From Syncephalis plumigaleata (Eukaryota > Zoopagomycota > Zoopagomycetes > Zoopagales > Piptocephalidaceae): DNA of 64,000 nucleotides. The notes below the pieces were generated by a model. It did not search any database, was not told where the DNA came from, and worked only from the letters and a program-made list of their open reading frames with translations. Each line of letters opens with the position of its first letter. Positions within the stretch are counted from its first letter, which is position 1. Below, in pieces: positions 44,501 through 57,337 of this stretch. Made by a program: the position numbers and the translations under genes. The stretch lies in the NCBI GenBank assembly GCA_025201365.1, contig JAIXMF010000001.1:124001-188000 (forward strand). The letters run 5' to 3'.

Positions 44501-47500
44501 TGTATCTATGAGTATTTCTACATTTACTCCATTTGTCATTGTAGTTACCTTTTCAAATACTTTGGCTAAACGGTAACGATAAGTAGTGGCACATTGCTTC
44601 ATAGATTGTCCCATAATGTGAAGTCGATGTTTTAGTAGAATCTGATCACTTGTCGTCAAATGATGATAGCCTGAATGAAGTGTACTCGCTTGATTACTCG
44701 TCGTGATACTCGCCGACACTAACGACAAATCCGATAGCCAGATCGATTGTAATTGTTGATGACATAATTTCTATATAATTTATCATTGTATAAATCATGT
44801 TTATGTTTATGTATATTGCTACTTACTATAATAGAGGGATCAACGTCTTCTATCTGGTGTAATAGGCATAGGGCAATATTTGTCTTGATCGACTCGTCTT
44901 CTACTTGTGCGTATATATCCTTTAACAATCTTATGGCGTGTTTTCTAACCGATACACCAACATCCTAATATATATATATATATTGATTATTATCATCATT
45001 ACTATAGAATGTTTATCCAATAAACACATACCATAACTCTAGCTTGAATCAATGGATAGCATTGCTGTAGTAACACTGGATCATCACGAGTCAGGCATAG
45101 TTGACCGATAATACCAAGTGCTGTGTCGCGTATGCCAATTGATACCGTATCTTGTAAATGATCGATAACCGTTTGCAACCAGGAAGACCACTGATACATT
45201 TCAATCAATAGGGTAAGCCCAATATTATTCTATTCAATGGTCGTCAACTTACTAATGATTGATCAATGGTAGCAGGCATGGTAGTCAACAGTGTTTCCAA
45301 TGCTTTAAGCCCTCTAATACGTAGAGGAATACTTGAATAAGTAGGGAATGCTAAGGAATGGATATGGAATAACGATGGATTCCAGCGATACCAGTCGCAA
45401 GTCAGCTGCCACCATATGGATTGTATTTCGTGCGAGTCACTAATGATTCATAGTAAGTAACTGTAGATATAATATATTTATAATATATATATAGCTATAC
45501 TGCTTACATAACTGGCACCGATCGAGTGACGTATGATCGATTGATTATTTGTTCTAATGGTTTCAACACAGAGATATCATTCCTTTAGTTCCAATGTAGA
45601 ATTATTATCACTGGCCAGACATGCTTGTAAATAGGAACGTAGATGGAAGTAGTGTAGATTTGCAAATAGATAGCCTAATGTCTACGGACAATACGATATT
45701 GTTAGTTAATACTACAATGAATGTGACAATGCATCGATTACCTCTAGTTTGTTATCTGCATTTTGGTTATAGTAATAGTCGAATAATTGCTGCTGACATC
45801 CTTGATTCTATTCAATTCTATCTAATGTGCAAATGTAAATACATGATTCATTCTTGTGTGATATTAGTGTAAATACCATGATTAATTCAAGTGATCGACC
45901 ATTTGTATCGACTCCTTGTTGCTCATCATGATCCTCTTCTTTATTTGCGTATATTTCAACGTAGATACGAGTCAATTGTTCAAGTGCCATGCCACGACGC
46001 GTATCCTGCTCCTCTCGTTGCTTCTTGTCATTGCTGGTTTATCCTCGTTGTCACACGTTTGTTTATCTTCATTTTCTCCCAACCATAATTGATGCTAATA
46101 TCATTGTAATAGAATGTTAGTTAGCTGCAGTCCACATCTATATATGTATGTAATGCTTATTACCAGTTGTTTACTTAGTACTAGTAATGTAACGTGTGCA
46201 CCAGGCCATTCAGGCAAATGGCGTATTTTAAACAGATCCGTTATGAATGTTGCGATATCAAAGCCGGATTCTCTACATTGCGATTATTCATCTTTTAGTA
46301 TTCTAATGACTTGACATTATTGTAATTAATTACCTTTGCAGTAAATGATTTATACACACGCTAGCATAATGAAATGTTGACTTCATGTTTTGTTGACTTT
46401 GTTGCTCCATCTTTTACGCAATAACCATTAGACATAATCATCATCATCATCATATATATTCCATGTAACTTACTCGATTCATTATCATTACTACATTGTC
46501 ATCATTACTCTGACTAGCGTTGTCATTATTATTAGACAATGATGCTTGATCTTCATCATGATGCTGATGATGATGACTACTTTGAATAAATCGTAATAAT
46601 AATACAGAAAGTCGATGGACCAATAGTTCCTTTGTAATACTAGTACAGTTTAGTAGGTAGACAATCATGACAATCATCTAACTTACCGGTACATTGTAGC
46701 ATCAGTAGACAGCGGTGTTTCCGATCTATTCATGGTAGAATGTGAAAGCACCTCATCTAGTAGCCATACTCGTTGAGCAGTATAACGATGAAATATCTAG
46801 GGAAATAAAGTTAATATCACTCTCAAGCATTTGTTCCACTGTATTTACCGTGCATAACAGTTCGAGTGAGGGTAGGATCAAGTAGGATGACACGGATAGT
46901 ACGAGCGATGGCTGGAATAGTCCTGATAGAGCAGTGTAGCTTGATAGGATGATCACTTGCTCTGACATATCCTGTTGACGTACCAGTCTCTCGAATCCTT
47001 GAATACAATGCCCGGTCGATATCATCAGTGTAGTCCATTGATCCGAATCATCTATGCGAGGCACGACGATTAATACATGGTAAAGAACATTTGACTAAGT
47101 TATTAAAGCATTTCTACCTTTCTCCACTGCCCCTGTCACGGATAAACGTTGAACAAGTCGTGTTAAACGAATCATACCTAGAATCAATTCCTCAGGATAA
47201 AGCTACTCAATTGTCAATATAGATATGTATATGTATGTATGTGTCTACTTACTCGTGGATGTAATGAACCACTTTGTGTCATAATTGCTAAAACACACAG
47301 TACAGCCTGTATTCCCGTGTTCAGCTGATTCAATGACCATGCTCGATTGAGTGCGGAATCATTCGCTGTCGATTCAAGTAGCATTAGAGCACAAGTCTCT
47401 CCTTGCTGTATAACTTGCTCTAACAAATGCTCAAGTCGACTTAGATCTGATATGATAGGATATTGCAGAAATAATTGAGTATACGAAGTAATAGCGGATG

Positions 47501-48706
47501 TGACATCATTGACATCTGCCATCGATAAATGACTATGATGACACATGTAGTATAGTTGTTGTACACTTGATGCCGATAATATCCATTGTTGCGACTTTTG
47601 CTCATCATTACTTGGTCCATCACGCGTGAATAGAGTGTTATCAATGGAAGAGACCACATAAGCTGTAGTATTTTGTTGTTGTTGTTGTTGTTGTTCTAAA
47701 GCATCCTGACTAGCAAATAATCGCTTAAGGAATTCTGACAATTTGTCAACAGCTAATTTCATTTTACTTGTTAGTTTAGTCTAGTCTAGTTAATTCACAT
47801 CTAATTACCTGGTTGCACGGTAATATTGACGGGATGCTTATAATCATCAACAACTAATGTACGGGGATTGGTCGACTCTTCTTTAACTGATTCTAAATGC
47901 GTATCCATAGTCATTGGAATATCAGTGTCATTTACTGCTGTATTAGATGCCGACAAATGCTCTTCATCTAACAAGGACATTGATTCACTTTGTATTCCAT
48001 TACACCAATGATGAATCCAGTCAAGTGGTGGCTCATTAAGCATTACATCATCATTATTGTCCAATATATCTAAATGCAATACGCATATATATAAGTGAAT
48101 ATCTTTAGAGAATTGTCATGATGAACTAACCATTTGTTTTTACAGTACCATCTAGTGTTACTGGTTGTAGTTGATCCAACACCGATTGTACAATTGATGA
48201 TCGTGCTGGCAATACTGGTAGATCTGTTGTTGTGATAGCAGGATCAGGTCGTGTCATTATCGCTGACTTAACACATCTATCAATAATAAATATTACTTTT
48301 GAATTATTTCACGTAATGGCATATATTTCACTTACACGCCACTGATATCAATCAATTTTACTCGAGTTACAATATCGTCGAGTATAGTAGAAGATATGCT
48401 ATTCAAATCTACTGCAGTATTATCGTTAAACGTCGTATCGTCCTCTTCTTGTTCAGGTAATACACCTATTTCACCATCAGGAAACTCATTCAAGACTAGA
48501 TTGCTAGTATCAGTACTACTGTAATAATATGTCAAGTGCATATACTATATACCAGGTAGGATAGACGTAAGTGTCGTAAGTGGTGTATAGGCTAGCACAT
48601 TGGCAACCGTCTGTGGTAATGCTAGTTGTTGTTGTTGTTGTTGTAGTTCTTCGTTGTCCATAGCATATGGCAATGATTCAGCTATTGTAGTATGACGAGA
48701 CAACAT
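41544..48706 (-). CDS. scc2: Scc2/Mis4/NIPBL cohesin loader
   Basis: Scc2 loads cohesin onto chromatin through a hook of HEAT repeats. Roughly 25 exons run from the ATG at 48706 (LPYAMDNEEL followed by a Gln run and T-P-L-T-T-L-T-S-I-L-P) to a stop at 41544. Diagnostic parts: the Gln-rich N-terminal segment, D-V-G-V-S-V-R-K-H-A-I-R-L-L-K-D-I-Y near 44940, and the Nipped-B C-terminal region near 42850-42500 (I-I-H-P-F-K…MPAVVAVMASPYKKVRQCA…H-A-S-F-L-Y-Q-R-L). The acidic tail ends D-V-P-I-A-E-L-I-K-S-I. Several joins fail by one base, including exon 1 to 2 and the acidic tail. The Scc4 partner is not in the window. Confidence 0.78.
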
Positions 48707-49222
48707 GAACAAGATGATAGACACAGGATAACCAACTATATATATATATATGCATATATGCTATAAGAGAAGTAAGAGAATGGATAGACGCGTATTTGAT
48801 TATTTAAAAGAAGAGAAGGGAAGAAATCAGAATGATTATGATTTATTAAATAAATACCGCGTGATTTTTTCGTGAATTCATTTCAACTCAAACGCTGTAT
48901 AAACACATTATGTTCATTTACTGAATTAAACAAACAATCTCCATACAAGTTTGTTTCAATAGTAAATACACATTTATTTTACGTTAATAAGTATGAATAG
49001 GTTGTATCTCATGAGATGCAACACCAAGTTATTGTGTGTAGAAAGAGAGAGATCGTGTATGAATAGAATAGCCATTGATCAAAAGAAAGTTGTCGAGTAT
49101 ACGACAACAAGAAGCGTATATGATCTAAAGCGAATAATGAATGCGACTAACATAATAATGTGCAAACATTTGACAAGAAACGAAAGAGGAGAGAGAGATG
49201 GACGGTAATGATGCAATAGACG
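48707..49222. other. Intergenic region between scc2 start and the PHD gene end
   Basis: About 515 bases. It holds the scc2 leader (TATATATATATATGCATATATG around 48737), then the 3' flank of the PHD gene. The plus-strand open frame at 48993-49208 lacks any protein-like pattern. Confidence 0.45.
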
Positions 49223-52084
49223 CTATGTATCGGCTGACTGATAAGTGCCATTCAGCATGGCAGATGTCGATAATGGCGATGATACTGTGGCAGTATTGCC
49301 ATTCACATAATCCACAGATATAATCTCATCATCACTATTATTGTTATTAGAAGACGTTGCTTTTGCTTCATCTCCCACTTTACGTCGAGCAAGTCGTGAC
49401 TCGCCACTAGTTGACGAACTAACTGTGTCAATATCCGAGCGTGATCGCTTCTTCTTACGCTGATTACGATGTTGCTGGTGTCGAGTAGGTGTTGTACGTG
49501 CCGAGTAGGCTGCATCTCCATCGACATCAATCTCTGTGCCTACATCGAGCATCTCGTCAGTTTCATCGAGTTCAACATCGACAATACTCTCTGTATTCTT
49601 GTTTTTTCGCTTATGTTTCTGTGATTTCGTAAATGATTCAACATCTAGCATGGTTGCCGTACTAGAATCTAATGCATGCGAGTCATCTATATCAATATCA
49701 TCACCACTACCTGTTAGATTCATATCGGTGGCCGCTGTTACTGCCGCTACAATAGCCGCTGTATCCTCTTCGGTAGCCTCATACGCCGCTAGATCGACAC
49801 TTGTATCTGTCACGAGTGATGTATCGAATTTCACACTCATGGCATCATCGAATTCCGTGGTTACATTTGCATTACTATCATCGGCATCATATCATCATTA
49901 TTGACATTGACATGATTATCATGATGATTGCCTGCTGTTATGGTCACAATATCTGATGACATAGTAATATCACCATTCGATAATGATGATGCTTCGAGGT
50001 AACGTTTCTCCTCTTGATCCTCCTCCTCTTCAAAGTTAGCCGATTCCTTCTCCTCTTTTACTCCATTTGTCAAATCATCCATCATGCTGACGTGCAAGTC
50101 GGTCATGGAATCCATACCCGACTGAAATTCATCATTACTATGCTCGTCATTATGATTCTTGTGGATTCCGCGTCTCCTTGGGATTGTGACTCCTCCTGCA
50201 TACGACGTCGTCGTTCCTGGAATTCCTTGACGTGCACCATTTCCGATTGTGACACTTTGTAAGCACGTCCGTGTTTATCTAGTTTTCCTTTGCGGAATGC
50301 TCGTTGAAGTGCTTGCGAACATGAAGGACGGAAGTTGGCTGCCACCGGATATTTTCTAATGACGGAATACGTGATAAATAATGACATACTAGCATATAAA
50401 AAACGGAAGCAGACTTACGTGGCAATCCACTCGAATATTCGTTTAGGCAGACTACCATTCTCATTATTCATGTTCAGCACTGCTTCTACGCACAAATCCT
50501 CGTAGGATGGTAGAGGAGCGCCAACTGCACTGCGTGGTGCTCGTCTTCCATACGTTCGTCGTGGTGCTAGTCCAGTCACCGTTTCTTGTCCAGTTTGTAC
50601 GGTTTCTGACGGTAAACGATCAGCACTTCCTACCACTTTATTTCGAGGTCGTGCGGGCGTTCTCATCGCCGTCTCGTGTGCCCATTCCGCCATACGTTCA
50701 TAGTCTGTCATGGAGTCATCGCCGATTACCGCTGCTTGTACGTGTAATGACGCCGGGAACAACGGCATATCCGGATGAGTGGCATCACAGGCCAATACCA
50801 AATCAACTAGAACTGATTTAGGCAATGTGTTCAAATAGTTCTTTTTCTATATATCATACATACATACATATATACATATATACATATATTGTAAGTAAAT
50901 GAGAACAACGTATTTTCTAAATAAAACACATAACTTCTTACCTGTGCATAACTGATACCAATACCCGATACCGCTTGCTCCATACGACGATTGCTAGTCT
51001 TTGACGCGTCATCCTCAATCGTCATAACAGAGCCGCTTGCTTGTGAATGTGTCTCATGATCCATATGATCCGTCACATGTGCATCCTCTAAATCTTGATC
51101 TTCAGTATCAAAATGAATGCCGTACTTTTGGATGCAATCGTGACAAAGCCATTCGGCGATCGTTTCCGCCCATACATCGTCGACCACCGGGTTATGACAA
51201 AGCTGATGGAAGCTACGACTACAGCTGGAACAAAACATGAGCTTATTGCCACTGATGGAGTCATCGCCATTACACTCTAAGCATTGTCGTTCCATAGTAT
51301 TCTCATCTATGACACCATCTAAATACATCATATGCAATCATATAGAGTATTAGTCTATCCATCGTTAATAATCATTTACATAGACTTACTATGCGTGGCA
51401 TGTAATGTGGAATTACTTGGTGCATTTATAAGTTCGGAAGCTTGCGACTAAATCATTCATACTTAGCATAATCACGTCATTATTTACAATACACGTTGTT
51501 AACATACCATACGCGTAATATGACTAGAGTGCCTGTCACCTTCAGCCGATTTAATGATAGAGGCAGCTATAGTGGAGGTAGGCGTGCCACTTGCTGATAC
51601 TGTCGATGCTGTCGCTTCCCTAGTAGCCGTCTGACGTAGTAATGCTTCTATCATTGCTACTTCTTCACGCGAAGTACCCTGTCAATAATCATGATGAGTA
51701 ACTACTACTACTACTAATAACACTAAGCTAACTGCTAGATTGACTTACCGAGGCATAAGTAAACTCACTACCATCAGCTTGTACGACACCATCTATGTTC
51801 ACATCAGGTTCACCATCATGACCATAATCGTGGATATCGGTGTGATGTCCCGCTGCCGTTACTGCAACGAGCATTTCTTCATTTACACGATTACTTTCGT
51901 TATCCGTCAGCATACTTGATGTTTCCGTAAAATAGTGCTTCTCCTGATGCCTAGCAGTAACAAAAGGGTCGATAGTCTTCTATTGAATGCATTTACAAAT
52001 AGGTTGTTATTGAATTTGTATTAAGAAAAAAATAGAAAATAAAAATAAGCGACGACTTACTCTATCGACGTGCATACTGTGCAT
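49223..52084 (-). CDS. PHD-finger protein with linker-histone-like winged helix
   Basis: Seven exons (52084-52061, 51976-51749, 51678-51508, 51447-51390, 51318-50942, 50846-50419, 50355-49223) give about 806 residues if two bases are restored. Exon 5 encodes a PHD zinc finger of Cys4-His-Cys3 type: C-L-E-C, then MFCSSCSRSFHQLCHNP and W-L-C-H-D-C. Exons 6-7 encode an H15/GH1-like winged helix: P-S-Y-E-D-L-C-V-E-A-V-L, G-S-L-P-K-R-I-F-E-W-I-A-T-K-Y-P, then C-S-Q-A-L-Q-R-A-F-R-K-G-K-L and G-R-A-Y-K-V. The C-terminal 300 residues are acidic with basic patches (RNQRKKKRSRS). PHD plus an H15-like fold also occurs in MOZ/KAT6 acetyltransferases, but no MYST domain is present here. A chromatin reader is likely. 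Confidence 0.78.
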
Positions 52085-52830
52085 TCCTACACAGGACTCT
52101 CAACTCAATGCAATAAGCGTAGTCTAGTGGTTCAACATTGGGAATAAGGAGTTAGTGCTTTTTCTATCCAACTACATTAGGGTTTCCATGTAATATTCGC
52201 TCATTGGTTCGCTACAAGTACGCGTCGAACTATAGCCCCCAAAAAAGCGATTTATCTACATAACAGTGTAATCGCTATGATAATCTACTGCTAGTTTCTA
52301 ACCCGTAACGTAGCCAGGCTTCCATTGGTTGTATAACAGGGTGAAAGCACCAAATCTAAACACCTACCGGAATCTTATTGCTCTTTCCAACACTTGTAGG
52401 TGAAGCGACCAACAAGAAACTGTAATGAATGTCGTTAACAGTTGATAACTCTTAGAGTGTGTTAGTGTGAGTGAGTGAGTGCGAGCTAGTATGTACTGTG
52501 TGTCTGTGTGTGAGTGGGATAAACGACAAAGAGAAAATAGCATTTTGGCAAAAGCTATAAAAAATCGACTGGCCAATCAACTTCATTCACACGCCAGCCA
52601 GCCAGAAAAAGAAAGCAAGTTGAAAATTGACAGTTTCTCCCCATGTCTAAAACTGGCATGACTGGTTATTGTGATCGTGATCGTCATCGACGATTAGTGT
52701 AATCATCGACTATGATATACGAGAGACTAGGAAGGTACAATTCATTAGAAAGTACTTGATTACTACTACTACTACTTCTACTATCACTGGTACATATAAA
52801 TGTATTGCTTTATTTGTTAATGATTCAATA
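52085..52830. other. Intergenic region between PHD gene and kinase gene
   Basis: About 745 bases. A GTGAGTGAGTG tract lies near 52465-52510 and a CCCCCCAAAAAAG run near 52234. The upstream half should serve the PHD gene. No gene is supported. Confidence 0.45.
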
Positions 52831-54438
52831 TCAAGCTTTCTTGTAATAATCAGTAAGATACTTATAAGGTGTTGGTCGATCAGTTGGATCAATGATGAAT
52901 AGCTTAGTGAGTTCTTGTCCATACGAACTAGTGCTTGTTCTCCTTCCGCAATCATTGGGGCAACATTCGTCGTACCTCGATTAGCGGTGTACACATTAAG
53001 CATATAGAGCATGTATCCGGCATCCTTCTTGTCCTCCTCAGTAATTGCCTTAGTGATAATGTCATAGTCGTAGTTGAGTTTACGGGTATGGAAATAGTAG
53101 ATAGTGGTGATTAATGTCCATGATTCTGCTTTACATAAATTAAATTTGGTCTGAGGGAACATCTCGGAGGGTAGAATCCAAAGGTGCCGGCCCTTGAATG
53201 CACTGGTTCTACCACGCCAGGTGCCGAATAGGTTAACTTGGTAGAATAATCGAAATCGATAATCGTGAATATTATATTATTCTTGTTCTTGTCATTCACC
53301 AGAATATCTATAATATCAATGGTATTACGGTGTATTAGTCGTTGATTACTTGGCTGCCTTATACTCCTCATTAAATGTCCATTTCTTACTAGCTGGTTTT
53401 ATGTCATTATGCGCCAACCCGACTACTTCGTGTAGGAATGCCAAACCTAATTGTAGATCTAGTTAGTATCATTGTCGATACATTAGCGATAATCTATCAT
53501 TACCGTATAATAGTTGTTCAAATATAATGGGTGCCAATGCACGTTTCGCACTGTCTGATAATGTCGCGCCATAAGTACGAAGCGTTTTATCACCGACGTC
53601 ATCAAGGATTAAGCAATAGTAATTATTTTTGTAAAATTCGTCTCGTCGTTTAACCACATATCTATGACCATGATGAGGTGATGCCCTGTCTTGGTCAAAC
53701 CACAGCTATCAACTATAATCATATATATATATGTAGAAAATAAATATCTACATAGTTGCTATTACTACTACGCTATAATTATTACTTACCTGGAATGCTT
53801 GTCGTTCCCTCGAATATTTCCTTTCGACATTGGAACACTTCAAAATACGTCGTTACCATTGTAGATTGCATGGCCAGCAATCATAACGGGTGGTGCACCG
53901 ACAGTCTCACTGACCGTACTAACGGCTTTCTTTAGGGTAAGCCCTTGTTTCTTAATGCCAGCCTTGAGAAGAATCTCATTATCTGGATAATGAACTGACG
54001 TGGGTGACGGTTGATGTGCATTATTCGATAAAGATGAACGTCTACTATCTGCCGTTGCTGCTGATTGTCCACTAGATCGAATTCCAGGGATTGGCGGTGG
54101 TTTACGACTGATTCGTGAAACCAATGGACTCTGACCACCACTGGCCATATCTTGTTGCGTGAATTGCAATGGGCTGAGCTGTGGCGAGTTCATCATGTTG
54201 AGTATTGATTATTATTATTATTGTTGTTATTATTATTAGTAGCAGTAGTAATTGATAACAATCGATGACGTCGAGGTGGAATTGGTGGTCCCTTTAGTGA
54301 ATAAGATGTGTGTTGATCACTAAATGAATCCCGCCTATTCTCCGTTGTTTGCCATTGACTAAGCTGAGAAGAAGAGGTTGACTGTTCGACAGCGTTTGTT
54401 ACTTGTTGATTAGTAGACGTGCTCTGGCTATGCTCCAT
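52831..54438 (-). CDS. Divergent protein kinase with proline-rich N-terminus
   Basis: Exons 54438-53790, 53705-53504, 53446-53390 and 53307-52831 (about 462 residues if four bases are restored). The first 150 residues are Ser/Gln/Asn-rich with SH3-ligand-like P-P-I-P-P-R-R and KPPPIPG. The kinase fold then shows D-V-F-L-K-C (likely VAIK lysine), Y-Y-C-L-I-L-D-D-V (hinge), F-L-H-E-V-V-G-L-A-H-N-D-I-K-P-A-N-I-L-V (catalytic loop, H-N-D instead of H-R-D), D-F-D in place of D-F-G, and G-T-F-G-F-Y-P-P-E-M. The C-lobe ends I-D-P-T-D-R-P-T-P-Y. A 5' extension to an ATG at 54675 (MGSVVRGSKPLK…FFGTITNMWYD) is possible. The Asp for Gly change in DFG and the small size suggest an atypical or weakly active kinase. 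Confidence 0.65.
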
Positions 54439-54675
54439 TAGTTGTGCTGTCTAAATGAGGCGGAGGAAGGGCGGTGGCTTGGAGCTTATTCTCGGGTTTA
54501 CAGGTCGTTGTTCGTTATTTGATTGTGATTGTGATTGGGTGGTGGTGGTGGTGGAGAGGTCGATGCAGATTGATCATACCACATATTCGTGATGGTACCA
54601 AAGAATTTGCTTGAATCAAAGGCCGAGGTCTTAGCACATTTTCAATGGCTTTGATCCACGAACCACGGATCCCAT

Positions 54676-55640
54676 TGCATTCTCGGGATTGAGTCCCGCT
54701 ATTAGGAAAGGATAAAGGATAAAGTTAACTGGATGGACGATAATTTCATGATGTTCACTCTGTTTCCTGAACAGTTAACCGATTAACTCGAGCGCTAGCG
54801 TAAAAGAAATATAGTTTAACAATAGGGTGGATGATGCGTAAAGTGCGTACAAAATGGCGTGGATCATTGGGGAATAGGTGACAATGGCGTCAAGCGTCGA
54901 TCTATTATACTTATATGCATTCAAAAGTCCGTCAATAAAAAAAAGAAAAAACGTGGTATCATAATTGTTCCTGCTATATACGTTATCTGTCGATTAATTT
55001 AGAAATAGACTTGTAGCAAATATGGCATGGACACGTTTTTTTAGGTAGTCGCAAGCATGGCTAATTCTACGTGTTCCAAAAGTGTCACCATGATATACTA
55101 AATGGAAAGAGCGCATTCAATATGCCGAGAATTTTTTCACATCAATCATGAACCTTATATCCAGTAGATTTGATGATGCTAATGCTATTTACAACATCTA
55201 GAATGCGTTTATACGATTGTAGTAATATCGACTTGTATCGGTATAACAAGCAATTATGAGCGTTGCTTTCTTTTTTACTATTTAGCATAAAGATCGTCAC
55301 CGTCTATAATAGAAACAAAATGGATCGTGCATTATTACCTTTTATTCCTTGACATCTGGCAGTGTTTACTTTCGCGTATGCATCGACTAAAATGCTAAAG
55401 GATTTTCACTTCAATATGCTATAGCCATATTTCTAGATATATATATGTATATGCATACATATATGGCAATAACTGATATAGATCATCGATGTCTACCGTA
55501 TTTATTAATGGCACTATCTTGGGATAGCATAGACAGTTAATTGTATACTGCAACAAGAATCAGTCATGTAAACGATCATTTCATGCTCTTGTCGTCTATT
55601 TCCGTGTAGTTCACATGTAATGCGATAAACGCATGCCTTG
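54676..55640. other. Intergenic region, no gene seen
   Basis: About 960 AT-rich bases with a GGATAAAGGATAAAG repeat near 54708. No open frame looks protein-like. Confidence 0.4.
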
Positions 55641-55920
55641 TCACCAGATACTATCTTCAGATGTTAGTTGCTCAGGGCGTGTTAAACGTAAACATCGTTT
55701 TACCCCTCGGTAGGCAATACTCCTTGCTGTTATACGCTTTGCATCATCAATCGTATCCATGCATGTGATAATGATGGAGCACCAACCTCGCTTACTTGTT
55801 TACCACTCGCAATTCAATATGGATTGCCTACTCATCGGCACTGATTGTACGTAGGTATATCTGGTAATGCTACGTGTCTAGTACGTATTTGCCACTTTCT
55901 CAATCGTACAATTGGTATGC
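55641..55920 (-). CDS. Possible 3' end of an unannotated gene
   Basis: Minus-strand pieces read as protein: I-V-R-L-R-K-W-Q-I-R-T-R-H-V-A-L-P-D (about 55913-55845), GKQVSEVGAPSLSHAWIRLM (about 55805-55745) and A-K-R-I-T-A-R-S-I-A-Y-R-G-V-K-R-C-L before a stop near 55641. The frames differ between pieces, again as though bases are missing. No family is recognised and no start was found. Confidence 0.3.
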
Positions 55921-56639
55921 AAACCTATGATAATAATGGTATAAATCAATATCACACTCGATAGCTTGTCATTAAGCTGCTATTGTTCTAGATCTCTCCT
56001 TTTTGGTAAGCGTGCTCTAGTAATCATTACGCACATACACGTATATAGCAAAGTACCAGGATATTGTACAATGCCAACCATGATGGTTCACTGGAGGTAA
56101 AGAAAAGTGCAGTACGCGAACAAATTGAAAGCGTAACCATCATGTTTCTTGTTTGCGATACATATGTAGAAATATAACAGTGTCATTTATCACGCGCTGG
56201 CAACCTGAAGCATACTGAGGATGATGGAGTATAATAGGTTAAGCCTCGATTAACACGCAAGCTGAACTCCATACATTCATTGAATAAAATGACTATTAGG
56301 CCTTGACTTAGGTCAAACAAAACCAACCAAAGTGAACTTGCCATGGCCGGGCAGCTTTGATGGCGTGGTTTACTGGGTTACACGACTGTATGGCACTTAT
56401 TCCATTAGTTATTACTAGACAATATGCTTCATTTCTCTTCATCAATATCCACTATAAAAGCAATGCAATTCTTTGTCATTATCCATAGTAACCATCACCT
56501 CGCACTCATACGCACACACTCACATATATTGTCAACTCATCTTTCAAGTTCAATAGCTACTGGAATAGCCTAGACAATCTACACGCTACAACTCATTGAT
56601 TTATTCAAGTAACCCAACACTCTCGACTATTATTCTAAT
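55921..56639. other. Intergenic region upstream of the first DPBB gene
   Basis: About 720 bases. Close to the start is a CAATCTACACGC/ACACTCACAC-rich leader, and TATAAAAGCAATGC at 56452 looks like a TATA box about 185 bases ahead of the ATG. Confidence 0.45.
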
Positions 56640-57087
56640 ATGCATTTCCTCAATCCAACTATCGTTGCTCTCACCGTCACCATAACTGGATTTATGATTG
56701 TTACAACTGACGCTGCGATTACTCCTATTAATATCGGCAGGCAACTATCCGTGAAGCCGATCACCATCAACGTCACCTTGTTGCTCGCAGCAATAGGGCC
56801 ACCTGGTTCACTCCATCCAATGATAGATGTACCGGCGAGACAAGTTCAAGTACGGACATGATTGCTGCGCTGAGTGACGATTTGCTCGGCAATAAAGACG
56901 AATCAAAATACTGCGGCAAATGCGCTCACGTGAAGGGACCAAAAGGATCGTGGTCGTGAAAATCGTTGGTTCTTACCCAACGTGTGAAAAGCGCTCGCTT
57001 GATCTTACGAAATCCGCTTTCAAGCGTATTGCCTCTCTTGATGATGGCGATGTCGCTATTAAGTGGACATGGGGTTCATGCGATTAG
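56640..57087 (+). CDS. Small secreted double-psi beta-barrel (RlpA/barwin/expansin-like) protein
   Basis: A signal peptide (MHFLNPTIVALTVTITG and on, cut near A-A-I-T) precedes a compact DPBB domain: R-A-T-W-F-T-P, R-C-T-G-E-T, MIAALSDDLLG, YCGKCAHVKGPKR, V-V-V-K-I-V-G-S-Y-P-T-C, L-D-L-T-K-S-A-F-K-R-I-A and V-A-I-K-W-T-W. The pattern C-x2-C plus D-L-x2-x-A-F matches rare lipoprotein A-like fungal effectors and expansin-like cell-wall proteins. It is about 149 residues once two missing bases (near 56795 and 56941) are restored. A paralogue lies at 62613-63408. The hydrolytic Asp seen in true endoglucanases is not evident, so cell-wall binding or loosening is the inferred role. Confidence 0.72.
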
Positions 57088-57337
57088 CTCTTCTAAATGA
57101 CGTTGTTGCCAAATTATAATTTGATAAAATAATATTATGTGTCACATTACCAGATATGATGTATTGCTTACGATAAATGTGTTCATTAACAACCATCAAT
57201 GATTCAAATAGATTAAAACGAATTAGTCCATTGACTATCACTCAATAACTACCACTCTACTAGTACTGCTATTGATATCATTTACCTTTTGTCGTTTGAT
57301 AGCACTTTCTCTTAGTGACTATTAAGAATACATTATC

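Noticed and set aside
49536-49904. Plus-strand Ser/Val-rich open frame
   Set aside because: It is antisense to the acidic tail of the PHD protein; low-complexity acidic codons produce long antisense frames.
53345-53389. Kinase reading continuing as S-K-K-W-T-F-N-E-E-Y after the HNDIKPA loop
   Set aside because: This is intron sequence: a GTAAGA donor at 53389 and an acceptor at 53308 restore HNDIKPANILV in frame.
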